From: an uncultured Anaerotignum sp.
GTDB taxonomy: Bacteria > Bacillota > Clostridia > Lachnospirales > Anaerotignaceae
Reading direction: 5' to 3'
DNA: 64,000 bases
Assembly: GCF_934277605.1 (NCBI RefSeq)
Contig: NZ_CAKQVD010000001.1
Span: forward strand, 1 to 64,000
Positions 34,059-42,643 of this stretch are shown piece by piece; within the stretch, counting starts at the first letter, position 1, and each line of letters opens with the position of its first letter. Below the pieces are notes generated by a model. The model had not been told where the DNA came from, ran no database searches, and was given only the letters and a program-made list of their open reading frames with translations. Both the position numbers and the translations under genes were made by a program.

Positions 34059-34964
34059 TTATACCAGCATTTTAAACGGTTTCATGTAAAAATTCGTTTC
34101 TTCCTTTTTTATTTCAAACAGCCCCACCAGTCGATTTTCAAAATCATACACTGCTGTGATTTCGCCTTCCCGCAGGGCTGTGGGCTTCCTTGCAAAAAAT
34201 CTTTCCTGTATCTTTCCGCCGTTATAAAGCAGCTTCGTTGCCGCCTGCGCAACCCGCACCACAGGAAACTCCCGCAGAGCATCCTCCATGGTAAGCAGGG
34301 CATCCTCTGTCCGCTCCTGCTCCGCCAAGGCCTTCAGCTCGTCCAGCTTGATGGCATTTTCCAGAGAAAAGCTGCCTGTCGCTGTCCGCAAAAGCTCCGC
34401 CATGTGTCCGCCGCAGCCCAGTGCCTTGCCGATATCGGCGCAAAGGGTACGGATATATGTCCCCTTCGAGCAATCAATGTCCATCTCCACTCTGTCGGGT
34501 GGCAGGAACCTGCGAATCCGAATATCGTACACCTCAATGGTGCGTGCCTTTCGTGCAATCTCCTTGCCCTCTCTGGCAAGCTCATAAAGCTTTTTCCCGT
34601 TCACCTTCACTGCGGAATACATCGGCGGCACCTGCTCCAGCTGTCCGATGAAGCCCGCAGTCACAGAGCGGATTTGCTCCTCATCAAACACAACCGCCTT
34701 CGTCTCAAGCACCTCGCCCGATGCATCCTCCGTCGTTGTGGTCACGCCTAAGCGCAGCATGGCACGGTAGCTTTTTCTGCCATCCATAATCACATCGGAA
34801 AGCTTGGTTGCCTTGCCCACACAAACCGGCAAAACCCCCTCTGCATCGGGGTCCAGTGTGCCGGTGTGTCCCACCTTTTTCATGTGAATCGTTTTGCGGA
34901 CAATGGCAACCACATCATGGGAGGTAAATCCCTTTTCTTTGTAAATATTGAAAATACCGTCCAA
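34059..34964 (-). CDS. truB: tRNA pseudouridine-55 synthase
   Basis: TruB makes pseudouridine at U55 in the T loop of tRNAs. The 301-residue protein starts MDGIFNIYKEKGFTSHDVVA and has VGHTGTLDPDAEGVLPVCVG with the catalytic Asp, then YSAVKVNGKKLYELAREGKE and IDCSKGTYIRTLCADIG. The C-terminal part is the Bacillus-type TruB extension. It lies 24 bases after nrnA in the same operon. Confidence 0.96.
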   Translation of the reverse strand: MDGIFNIYKEKGFTSHDVVAIVRKTIHMKKVGHTGTLDPDAEGVLPVCVGKATKLSDVIMDGRKSYRAMLRLGVTTTTEDASGEVLETKAVVFDEEQIRSVTAGFIGQLEQVPPMYSAVKVNGKKLYELAREGKEIARKARTIEVYDIRIRRFLPPDRVEMDIDCSKGTYIRTLCADIGKALGCGGHMAELLRTATGSFSLENAIKLDELKALAEQERTEDALLTMEDALREFPVVRVAQAATKLLYNGGKIQERFFARKPTALREGEITAVYDFENRLVGLFEIKKEETNFYMKPFKMLV

Positions 34965-34988
34965 AAACAGTACCTCCTTAATTTCTAA

Positions 34989-35951
34989 TCATAGCATTTT
35001 TTCCACTTCTGCCAAAACCATTTCCCTTGCCTGTGCAATGGGTGCGGAAATGGTGCAGCCTGCCGCCTTGATATGACCGCCGCCGCCGAATTTCTGCGCC
35101 AACGCACACACATCATAGCCGTCATGTCCACGAAAGCTGCCCTTCACATCCGTCTGCGACTTTTCATAAAAGAAGCAAGCCACCTTTGCTCCCAAAACGC
35201 CCTTCAGGTAATTGATAATGGCATCCAGCTCCTTGCTGCTGCCGCCCAAGTCCTCAATTTCAGCCGTTGTAATCTGGGAGCAAACCACCTGCCCGTCAAA
35301 CAGCAGCTCCGCATTGTCGATGGCTCTGCCCATCAGCTTCATTTCAGAAAAGCTGCGGCTGTCGAAAAAGCGGTTATAAATCTCCGTAAAGGGAATCCCG
35401 TAGCCCATCAATTCCCCTGCAATCCGCATGGTTTCGGGGGAGGTGGAGGAATGGCGAAAGCCGCCCGTGTCATAAATCAGGCCGGCATAAAGCCCTGCCG
35501 CCTCCGCCGCCGTCATGGGCAGTCTGTTTTCCAAAAGCTGAAACACAATTTCACTGGTCGAGGAGGCCTTCGCCGCCACATAATTCAGCTCTGCAAAATA
35601 GGTGTTGCTTTCGTGATGGTCAATATTGATTTTTTTCTTTGCCCTACGGAAAATTTCAGCCGCCTCTCCCAAGCGTCCCTCATCTCCGCAGTCCAGAGAA
35701 AGAAACAGCTCGGGAATCTCTGCCGCCTCCGCCGCACAAACCAAATGTCCGTTTGGAATCAGCCGATATTTCTCCGCATAGCCCTCCAGAAGCACCTGCA
35801 CCCGCTTGCCCGCCTTTTCCAAGGCACCGCCAAACGCAAGGCAGGCACCGATGGCATCGCCGTCCGGGTTGGTGTGTCCTGCCAGCGCAATCGTTTCCGC
35901 TGACAGAACACATTTCATGATTTCATCAAAAGAGTCATTTGCTTTTTTCAT
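34989..35951 (-). CDS. nrnA: Bifunctional oligoribonuclease/pAp phosphatase
   Basis: NrnA degrades very short RNAs and dephosphorylates 3'-phosphoadenosine 5'-phosphate. The 320-residue DHH-DHHA1 protein has the metal motifs HTNPDGDAIGA, LSLDCGDEGRL and INIDHHESNTYFAEL, and the C-terminal GGGGHIKAAGC loop of DHHA1. The start overlaps the rbfA stop in ATGA. It sits between rbfA and truB as in Bacillus-like operons. Confidence 0.95.
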   Translation of the reverse strand: MKKANDSFDEIMKCVLSAETIALAGHTNPDGDAIGACLAFGGALEKAGKRVQVLLEGYAEKYRLIPNGHLVCAAEAAEIPELFLSLDCGDEGRLGEAAEIFRRAKKKINIDHHESNTYFAELNYVAAKASSTSEIVFQLLENRLPMTAAEAAGLYAGLIYDTGGFRHSSTSPETMRIAGELMGYGIPFTEIYNRFFDSRSFSEMKLMGRAIDNAELLFDGQVVCSQITTAEIEDLGGSSKELDAIINYLKGVLGAKVACFFYEKSQTDVKGSFRGHDGYDVCALAQKFGGGGHIKAAGCTISAPIAQAREMVLAEVEKML

Positions 35952-36319
35952 TGTGCATCTCTTTCTTTCCGCTCTTTGTCAATCCTGCTGAACAGCTCAT
36001 CCATGTGGATGGCATATTCCGCAGATTCATCCAGCTTAAAGCGCAGCTCAGGGGTATAGCGCAGATTGATTCTCTGTGCAATCAAGCGGCGAATAAAGCC
36101 GCCTGCATTGTTCAGCCCCTTCATTACGTTTTCCTTGTCCTTTTCGTCGCCCAATACGGAAACATAAACCTTGCAGTATTTCAAGTCCTGCGTTGTTTCC
36201 ACACGGATTACGCTTGTCATCACACCAATGCGAGGGTCCTTCAGCTCTGCTCGGATAATCTGAGAAAGCTCCTTCATAATCTCATCATTGATACGAGAAA
36301 GTCTATTATTTGTTTTCAT
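35948..36319 (-). CDS. rbfA: 30S ribosome-binding factor A
   Basis: This 123-residue KH-like protein is needed for late 16S 5'-end maturation and cold adaptation. It has the RbfA pattern: an early RINDEIMKELSQIIRAELKD, then PRIGVMTSVIRVETTQDLKY and AKVYVSVLG-like KVYVSVLGDEKDKENV, ending in RYTPELRFKLDESAEYAIHM. It follows infB by 24 bases and overlaps nrnA, the conserved order. Confidence 0.95.
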   Translation of the reverse strand: MKTNNRLSRINDEIMKELSQIIRAELKDPRIGVMTSVIRVETTQDLKYCKVYVSVLGDEKDKENVMKGLNNAGGFIRRLIAQRINLRYTPELRFKLDESAEYAIHMDELFSRIDKERKERDAQ

Positions 36320-36343
36320 AACATCTCACCTTTTATTTCAAAA

Positions 36344-38623
36344 TTAGCGAGGTACCTCTACCATTGTGAAGGACTCAATCCAGTCGCCCTCCTTGACGTC
36401 GTTGAATTTCTTGAACACCAGACCACATTCATAGCCTGCCGCAACCTCTTTCACGTCATCCTTGAAGCGTCTCAGGCTTTCCAAATCGCCTTCGTATACA
36501 ACGATACCGTCACGCACAATACGCACCTGGCAATTACGCACAAACTTGCCATCCTTCACATAGCTGCCGGCAATCGTGCCAACACCGGATGCCTTGAAAA
36601 TCTGACGTACCTCTGCATGCCCCAGAACCTTTTCCTCAAAGATAGGATCCAGCATACCCTTCATGGCAGCCTGAATATCCTCAATCGCATTATAGATAAC
36701 ACGATACAGGCGAATGTCTACCTTTTCTTCATCCGCAAATGCCTTTGCCGCAGGCTCAGGGCGCACGTTGAAGCCAATGATAATCGCATTGGAGGCAGAT
36801 GCCAGCAAAACGTCACTTTCCGTAACCGCACCAACGCCGCCATGAATTACACGCACACGCACCTCTTCGTTTGTCAGCTTTTCCAAGGACTGACGCACAG
36901 CCTCCACAGAGCCCTGCACGTCTGCCTTAACAATAATGCCCAGCTCCTTCATGTTGCCGCTCTGAATCTGGTTGAACAAATCATCCAGAGATACCTTCTG
37001 CGGTGTCTGGCTGATTAAGGTTTCTCTGTTCTTTGCAATCACGCTTTCCGCAAGCTGTCTTGCCTGCTTTTCGTTTGCAGCCACATAGAAGCTGTCGCCT
37101 GCTGCGGGAACCTCGGAAAGACCGAGAATCTCAACGGGTGTAGAGGGGCCTGCCACCTTCACACGTCTGCCCTTGTCATCTGTCATGGCTCTGATTCTGC
37201 CGTATGCAGGGCCTGCCACAACAGGATCGCCTACCCGCAGCGTACCGCTCTGCACCAATACGGTTGCAACGGGGCCACGGCCCTTGTCAAGCTGTGCCTC
37301 AATGATGGCACCTCTTGCCTTTTTGTTGGGGTTCGCCTTCAATTCCTTCATTTCCGCTGTCAGAATAATCATTTCCAGCAGGTTATCAATGCCGTCCTTG
37401 GTGTGTGCGGATACGGGAACGCAGACGGTTGTGCCGCCCCAGTCCTCTGCCAACAGGCCGTATTCTGTCAGCTCCTGCTTCACACGGTCAGGGTTTGCGG
37501 AGGGCTTATCCATTTTGTTGATGGCAACGATAATTTCCACGCCTGCCGCTTTCGCATGGTTGATGGCCTCGATGGTCTGGGGCATCACGCCGTCATCCGC
37601 CGCAACAACCAGAATTGCAATATCCGTAATCTGTGCGCCACGCATACGCATTGCCGTAAATGCCTCATGGCCGGGGGTATCCAGGAAGGTAATGGGCTTG
37701 CCGTCAATCTGAACGGTATATGCACCGATGTGCTGTGTGATACCGCCTGCCTCGCCCTTGGTTACGCTCGAATGACGGATGGCATCCAGCAGGGAGGTTT
37801 TGCCGTGGTCAACATGCCCCATTACAACAACAACGGGAGGTCTTTCCTCCAGCTTGGATTCGTCCTCCTCCTCCTCTGTGCCGAAGGCCTCCTCCATGAT
37901 ATCCTTTTCCTCCTCCTGCTCCAGAATCACGTTGTATTCCTCTGCAATGGAGGCAGCGGTATCAAAATCCAGTGTTGCATTGATTGCAAGCATTTTGCCC
38001 TTTTTCATCAAATTCATTACCAAATCAGAGCCCTTTTTGCCCAGCACCTCTGCCAAATCCTTCACAGTAATGCTTTCGGGGATATATTTGATTACGGGGT
38101 CTGCACTTGCCTCCTCAGCCTCCAATGCTGCCAATTCAGCCATCAGCGCAGCCTCCTCCTCCATTTCACGGCGTCTGCGTTCCATGGGGTTTTCTCTTAC
38201 CTTCTGTCCGTTGTTTTTGTTGCCCTTTTTGTCTTTTTTATTCTTACCCTTGTCTTTATTCTGGCTCTGCTCCTGCGCACCCTTGCTGCTCTGGCCGCCC
38301 TGCTTGCCGTCATTTTTGTTTTCGTTTTTGTTTTCGTTTCTGTTGTCCTTCTTCTGTGCAGGCTTATTGCCGTTTGGCTTGCCATCCTTTTTCTGTGCGT
38401 CCTGCTTGGGTGCTTCCTGCTTCGGTGCTTCCTTTTTCGGTTCTTCCTTCTTCGGCTCTTCCTTCTTCGGCTGATATAACGCCGTCACCTTTTCTGCTTC
38501 TTCCTCTGTCAGCATTGCCATGTGGCTCTTTGCCTCAATGCCGATGCTGTTGATTTTTGCTACCAAGTCTTTATTTGCAACCCCAAGCTGCTTTGCCAGT
38601 TCATAAATTCTAATTTTGGACAT
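36344..38623 (-). CDS. infB: Translation initiation factor IF-2
   Basis: IF-2 delivers fMet-tRNA to the 30S subunit and promotes subunit joining. The 759-residue protein starts [20 protein letters not shown] (IF2-N), followed by a charged low-complexity region (about 50-155) built from [15 protein letters not shown] and N/K/D-rich runs, a second IF2-N domain, then the G domain with [24 protein letters not shown] and INKMD, and C-terminal domains that bind fMet-tRNA. The ATG used has a GAGGTG site eight bases ahead; an upstream frame extension lacks support. The order nusA-ylxR-ylxQ-infB-rbfA is standard. Confidence 0.97.
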   Translation of the reverse strand: MSKIRIYELAKQLGVANKDLVAKINSIGIEAKSHMAMLTEEEAEKVTALYQPKKEEPKKEEPKKEAPKQEAPKQDAQKKDGKPNGNKPAQKKDNRNENKNENKNDGKQGGQSSKGAQEQSQNKDKGKNKKDKKGNKNNGQKVRENPMERRRREMEEEAALMAELAALEAEEASADPVIKYIPESITVKDLAEVLGKKGSDLVMNLMKKGKMLAINATLDFDTAASIAEEYNVILEQEEEKDIMEEAFGTEEEEDESKLEERPPVVVVMGHVDHGKTSLLDAIRHSSVTKGEAGGITQHIGAYTVQIDGKPITFLDTPGHEAFTAMRMRGAQITDIAILVVAADDGVMPQTIEAINHAKAAGVEIIVAINKMDKPSANPDRVKQELTEYGLLAEDWGGTTVCVPVSAHTKDGIDNLLEMIILTAEMKELKANPNKKARGAIIEAQLDKGRGPVATVLVQSGTLRVGDPVVAGPAYGRIRAMTDDKGRRVKVAGPSTPVEILGLSEVPAAGDSFYVAANEKQARQLAESVIAKNRETLISQTPQKVSLDDLFNQIQSGNMKELGIIVKADVQGSVEAVRQSLEKLTNEEVRVRVIHGGVGAVTESDVLLASASNAIIIGFNVRPEPAAKAFADEEKVDIRLYRVIYNAIEDIQAAMKGMLDPIFEEKVLGHAEVRQIFKASGVGTIAGSYVKDGKFVRNCQVRIVRDGIVVYEGDLESLRRFKDDVKEVAAGYECGLVFKKFNDVKEGDWIESFTMVEVPR

Positions 38624-38648
38624 TCCACAACACCTCGCCTTTCTCGAA

Positions 38649-38981
38649 TCAGTCTTCACCGACCTTCGTTCTATTCTCTATCGTCTCATCCGCAAGCTGT
38701 CTCAATTTCTTTGCAAAGCCTTCCTCCGTAATTGCAATCACCGAGCGCATATCTGCGCCAATGGCTCTGCCCAGTTCTTCCTTGGTTCCGATTTCTGCCA
38801 AGGGCAGTTCGTAATATGCTGCGGAATTTGTAAATTTCTTTTTTGTATTCTTCGATGCGTCCTGCGCTAAAATGAGGAGATACGCCTGTCTTTTGCGTAC
38901 AGCCTGCTCTGCCGCCACCTCGCCTGCGGCAAGCCTCCCTGCCCGTTTACAAAGTCCCAAAAGGGAAAGGAATTTATTCAT
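38649..38981 (-). CDS. ylxQ: L7Ae-family RNA-binding protein (YlxQ-like)
   Basis: The 110-residue protein starts [20 protein letters not shown] and has [20 protein letters not shown], the L7Ae/L30e/S12e K-turn-binding pattern. Bacillus YlxQ lies in the same place in the nusA-infB operon; a K-turn RNA ligand is likely but not set. It overlaps rnpM by 8 bases and precedes infB by 25 bases. Confidence 0.9.
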   Translation of the reverse strand: MNKFLSLLGLCKRAGRLAAGEVAAEQAVRKRQAYLLILAQDASKNTKKKFTNSAAYYELPLAEIGTKEELGRAIGADMRSVIAITEEGFAKKLRQLADETIENRTKVGED

Positions 38982-39249
38982 TAGGCTGCTCCTCCAATTC
39001 CTTCAAAAGCTGCTCATACACATCCTTCGGCACAGGTGCCTTAAAGGAACGCTCCAGCCCCTTCGATTTCTGCGCCTTCGTCAAGCATTCCTGATTGGGA
39101 CAAATATATGCACCACGCCCGGGCTTTTTTCCGGTGCGGTCTAAGGAAAATTCGCCCTCATCATTTCTGACAACGCGAATCAGCTCTTTTTTGTTTTTCA
39201 TTTCCTGACAGCCGGTGCATTTTCTGAGAGGTACTTTTCTTTGCTTCAT
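38974..39249 (-). CDS. rnpM: YlxR/RnpM RNA-binding protein (DUF448)
   Basis: The 91-residue protein has the full YlxR pattern: RKVPLRKCTGCQEMKNKKEL, IRVVRNDEGEFSLDRTGKKP, and GRGAYICPNQECLTKAQKSK. The family was recently linked to RNase P activity modulation in Bacillus, hence RnpM. It follows nusA by 15 bases and overlaps ylxQ, the conserved arrangement. Confidence 0.92.
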   Translation of the reverse strand: MKQRKVPLRKCTGCQEMKNKKELIRVVRNDEGEFSLDRTGKKPGRGAYICPNQECLTKAQKSKGLERSFKAPVPKDVYEQLLKELEEQPNE

Positions 39250-39264
39250 ACGCTCTCCTCCCTC

Positions 39265-40440
39265 TTATGCTTCGGTTTCTTCTGTCGGCTCTGCAGCCGC
39301 TTCGGCTTCCTCTGTCACAGCTTCCTCTGTCACAGCTTCTTCTGTGGCAATTTCTTCTGCGGCAGTCTCCTCTGTCACAGGCTCATCTGCCAAGAAGTTT
39401 GTCTCTCTTGCCTGTGTCTCACTCTTGATATCAATTCTCCAGCCTGTCAGCTTGGCGGAAAGTCTCGCATTCTGTCCTTCCTTGCCGATTGCCAAGGAAA
39501 GCTGATGATCCGGCACAACGATTTTTGCGCTCTGCTCTGCCTCGTTCAGCTTAACCTCCAAAACCTTAGAGGGACTCAACGCCGCCGCAATAAATTCCTT
39601 CGGGTCCTCGCTCCAGTTAATCACGTCAATCTTTTCGCCGCCCAGCTCGCTCACAATCACATTGACTCTGTAACCGTTCTGGCCCACGCAGGCACCCAAG
39701 GCATCCACGTTTTCATTCTTGGAATAAACCGCAATCTTTGTTCTGCTGCCCGCCTCTCTGGCAATGCTCTTGATTTCCACTGTGCCGTCATGCACCTCAG
39801 GCACCTCCTGCTCAAACAGGCGCTTTACCAATTCGGGATGTGTTCTGGAAACAAAAATCTGCGGCCCCTTTGTGCTTTGCTTAACCTCAAGCACATAAAC
39901 CTTGATACGATCCATGAAGCTATACTGCTCGCCGGGAATCTGCTCATTTGCGGAAAGAATCGCATCAATCTTGCCCATCTGTACGATTACGTTTCTGCGT
40001 TCCTTTCTCTGCACAATCGCAGTCACCACTTCTCTTTCCTTCGTGATATATTGATTGAACAAAATCTCTCTTTCTGCCTCACGGAACTTCTGCACAACCA
40101 CCTGCTTTGCGGTCTGTGCGGAAATTCTGCCAAAGTCCTTGGGCGTCACTTCCAAATCCACAACGTCCCCCACATCATAGTTGGGGTTCAGCACCCGTGC
40201 CATCTCCAGAGAAATTTCAAGCTGCGGGTCCTCCACAGGGTTTGCAACGGTTTTCTGCGCATAGCAGGCAACATTGCCGGATTCTCTGTCAATCACAACC
40301 TTAATGTTCTGGCTTGTGCCAAAGTTTTTCTTGCAGGCAGAAACCAAGGATGCCTCGATTGCCTCGAACACAACTTCTTTATCAATGCCCTTTTCCTTTG
40401 CAACCAGATTCAGCGCATCCAAAAATTCTTTACTGTCCAT
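39265..40440 (-). CDS. nusA: Transcription elongation/termination factor NusA
   Basis: NusA binds RNA polymerase and nascent RNA to steer pausing, termination and antitermination. The 391-residue protein has the N-terminal polymerase-binding domain (FLDALNLVAKEKGIDKEVVF), an S1 domain (around VQRKERRNVIVQMGKIDAIL), and KH1/KH2 (VDALGACVGQNGYRVNVIVS; LAIGKEGQNARLSAKLTGW). It ends in a 40-residue acidic tail built of EEAVT-type repeats; the DNA holds a 15-base unit (CTTCCTCTGTCACAG) twice at 39306-39335 plus degenerate copies. The tail has no equivalent in Bacillus NusA. It follows rimP by 21 bases. Confidence 0.97.
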   Translation of the reverse strand: MDSKEFLDALNLVAKEKGIDKEVVFEAIEASLVSACKKNFGTSQNIKVVIDRESGNVACYAQKTVANPVEDPQLEISLEMARVLNPNYDVGDVVDLEVTPKDFGRISAQTAKQVVVQKFREAEREILFNQYITKEREVVTAIVQRKERRNVIVQMGKIDAILSANEQIPGEQYSFMDRIKVYVLEVKQSTKGPQIFVSRTHPELVKRLFEQEVPEVHDGTVEIKSIAREAGSRTKIAVYSKNENVDALGACVGQNGYRVNVIVSELGGEKIDVINWSEDPKEFIAAALSPSKVLEVKLNEAEQSAKIVVPDHQLSLAIGKEGQNARLSAKLTGWRIDIKSETQARETNFLADEPVTEETAAEEIATEEAVTEEAVTEEAEAAAEPTEETEA

Positions 40441-40461
40441 TTTCCAAATTCCTCCCTTAGC

Positions 40462-40929
40462 TTAAAAAATAACTGCCAATCTCACACTGGCGATATCCTT
40501 TTGTGCAAAACAAACTTTCTTTCCGTCCTCTTCCTCAATGGAAAGCACACCATCCGCAAGCTCCAGCAGCTTGCCCTGATACTGCTTGCTGCCGTCCTGC
40601 GCCTTATACAGCTTCACATCAATGATTTCTCCCTGATATTTCACAAAATCCGCATCCTTCTTCAGCGGTCTGTCAATCCCCGGGGAGCTTACCTCCAAAA
40701 TATAGGCCTGCTCGATGGGATCCTTCTCATCCAGCTTCACCTCAAGCGCCCGGCTGACCATCTCGCAGTCATCAATATTCACGCCGCCGTCCTTGTCAAT
40801 ATAAACACGCAAATACCAGTTTACGCCTTCCTTTACAAATTCCAAATCCACCAGCTCCAAGCCGTTTTCCGCAATAATCGGCTCCAGAATCGGCAGCACC
40901 TTTGCCTCCGTATTGTTTGGTTTCGCCAT
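40462..40929 (-). CDS. rimP: Ribosome maturation factor RimP
   Basis: RimP assists 30S assembly. The 155-residue protein has the N-terminal domain (LEPIIAENGLELVDLEFVKE), VYIDKDGGVNIDDCEMVSRA, LEVSSPGIDRPLKKDADF, and a C-terminal SH3-like part. It is the first gene of the nusA-infB operon. The ribosome site is GAGGTGTTAAA. A promoter with TATAGT and a leader hairpin precede it. Confidence 0.95.
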   Translation of the reverse strand: MAKPNNTEAKVLPILEPIIAENGLELVDLEFVKEGVNWYLRVYIDKDGGVNIDDCEMVSRALEVKLDEKDPIEQAYILEVSSPGIDRPLKKDADFVKYQGEIIDVKLYKAQDGSKQYQGKLLELADGVLSIEEEDGKKVCFAQKDIASVRLAVIF

Positions 40930-41021
40930 TTTAACACCTCATTTTCCTTTTTCTTCTCTTTTTCGTTCCAAAAACAGCCTGCACGCAGACCTTTTTTCCT
41001 CTCATTTGTCCATACAATAAC

Positions 41022-41049
41022 AAAGAGCGGGTTATTTGACCCACTCTTT
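41022..41049 (-). promoter_or_regulatory. Hairpin in the rimP-nusA operon leader
   Basis: On the minus strand AAAGAGTGGGT and ACCCGCTCTTT form an 11-bp stem (one wobble) about 40 bases after the promoter. Only a short, interrupted T run follows (CTTTGTTATTG), so it may be a leaky attenuator rather than a full terminator. Confidence 0.55.
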
Positions 41050-41080
41050 TCTCCGACAATTATTATCATTACTTTGTATT

Positions 41081-41109
41081 ACTATACCACTTCTTTCCTT
41101 GGTTTGCAA
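41081..41109 (-). promoter_or_regulatory. Promoter of the rimP-nusA-infB operon
   Basis: On the minus strand TTGCAA, 17 bases, TATAGT, about 150 bases before rimP. Confidence 0.8.
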
Positions 41110-41277
41110 GGCTTTTTCGGAAAATTCCCTTGCAAAGTATCTTTCTTCGGCATATCACGGAAGAAGATGATGAAAGCAGAACCTATTTCAATCGCAGTTC
41201 CGAAAGGAGATTATTTTATGTCAGCCCGCCCCCAAGCAATTTTTCATTGACGCCTTTCTCTTTTTTTATTTCTTTTT
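41110..41277. other. Gap between the rimP promoter and the PLP-enzyme gene, no gene seen
   Basis: It contains a ten-codon open frame with a good AAAGGAG site (41218-41250, plus strand) that has no protein character. No hairpin terminator for the minus-strand PLP-enzyme gene was found here. Confidence 0.5.
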
Positions 41278-42555
41278 TTATTTCAATGTCACAAGCCCTT
41301 TTTCATACAGCCTCTGCAAGCTCATCAAAATCCCCGTTTTTGCATGGAACCAAGTCAAGCCGCCTTGGAAATAAACGGAATAGGGCGCTCTGATGGGGCC
41401 ATCCGCACTCAGCTCAATCGAGGAGCCTTGGATAAATGCCCCTGCCGCCATGATAACATCACAGTTATAGCCCGGCATTGCATAAGGAATCGGCGTAACA
41501 TAGCTGTCCACAGGGGCCGCCGCCTGAATCCCTTGACAAAAGGCCTCCATTGCCTCCGCACTGCCCAGCTCCACCGCCTGAATGATGTCATGGCGTGCCT
41601 CTGTGCTGTCGGGAATCACACGAAAGCCCAGCCTTTCATAAATATTCGCCGCAAAAACAGCCCCCTTCAATGCCCCTGCCGTAACCGTAGGAGAAAGGAA
41701 AAAGCCTTGATACAGCGCACGGTTCAAATCCAGAGAGGCACCCACCTCCTGCCCCAAGCCTGGTGCGCTCAAGCGATAGGCACATCTGTCAATGCAGCTT
41801 TGCTTGCCGCAGATATAGCCGCCGATTGGTGCCAAGCCGCCGCCGGGGTTTTTAATCAAAGAGCCGACAATCATATCCGTACCCACATTGGATGGCTCAA
41901 TCACATCCACAAATTCGCCATAGCAGTTGTCCACCATGCAAATCACATCGCTCTTGATTTCCTTGATAAACGCAATCAGCTCCCCAATCTGCTGCACAGA
42001 AAAGGTCGGCCGCATGGCATAGCCCTTGGAACGCTGAATCGTAACCAGCTTTGTTTTTTCATTGATGGCTTCTCTGATGGCAGGGTAGTCAAATGTCCCA
42101 TCCTCCAACAGCTCCACCTGTCTGTAGCTGACACCGTATTCCATCAGAGAGCAGGCAGAGGGTACTGTCCCAATCACGTTTTCCAATGTATCGTATGGCT
42201 TGCCGACGGGGGAAAGCAGCTCATCCCCGGGCAAAAGATTCGCACTCAGCGCAACTGCCAGTGCGTGTGTCCCACAGGTAATCTGCGGACGCACCAGAGC
42301 CGCCTCCGTCCCAAAGCAGCGTGCATAAACCCTCTCCAGCTTATCTCTGCCGTTATCGTTGTAGCCATAGCCGGTCGAGCCTGCAAAGCAGGTGCCGTCC
42401 ACACGTTCCTCCTGCATGGCACGCAGCACCTTCGCCTGATTGTATTCCGCCACAGCGTCAATTTTCGCAAAGCGTTCCTTCAGGTCCTCCAAAACCGCAT
42501 TGCCGAAGGCCTCCACCTCTGCGGAAATCCCCAGCATACTGTATATATTGTCCAT
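41278..42555 (-). CDS. Methionine-gamma-lyase-like PLP enzyme (YnbB/aluminium-resistance family)
   Basis: The 425-residue PLP-dependent protein belongs to the COG4100 family found near hflX, glnR or miaA in other Firmicutes. It has RVDGTCFAGSTGYGYNDNGR, DKLERVYARCFGTEAALVRP, CMVDNCYGEFV with the cofactor-binding Asp, and IVGSLIKNPGGGLAPIGGYI with the likely Schiff-base Lys. Homologs are annotated as methionine gamma-lyase-like or aluminium resistance proteins; the true substrate is not known. It follows topB by 88 bases, possibly in the same transcript. The ribosome site is ATAGGAGAAGGAAC. Confidence 0.9.
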   Translation of the reverse strand: MDNIYSMLGISAEVEAFGNAVLEDLKERFAKIDAVAEYNQAKVLRAMQEERVDGTCFAGSTGYGYNDNGRDKLERVYARCFGTEAALVRPQITCGTHALAVALSANLLPGDELLSPVGKPYDTLENVIGTVPSACSLMEYGVSYRQVELLEDGTFDYPAIREAINEKTKLVTIQRSKGYAMRPTFSVQQIGELIAFIKEIKSDVICMVDNCYGEFVDVIEPSNVGTDMIVGSLIKNPGGGLAPIGGYICGKQSCIDRCAYRLSAPGLGQEVGASLDLNRALYQGFFLSPTVTAGALKGAVFAANIYERLGFRVIPDSTEARHDIIQAVELGSAEAMEAFCQGIQAAAPVDSYVTPIPYAMPGYNCDVIMAAGAFIQGSSIELSADGPIRAPYSVYFQGGLTWFHAKTGILMSLQRLYEKGLVTLK

Positions 42556-42643
42556 GTTCCTTCTCCTATCTCAACAATCTCAAAAGGTTTTTTTCTCACA
42601 ATCTAAAATCATATCAAATCTGATTTCTTCTTTCAAGCATTTT

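Noticed and set aside
41218..41250. Ten-codon frame with a good AAAGGAG site (MSARPQAIFH)
   Set aside because: Too short to judge, no associated attenuator, no downstream plus-strand gene; treated as chance.
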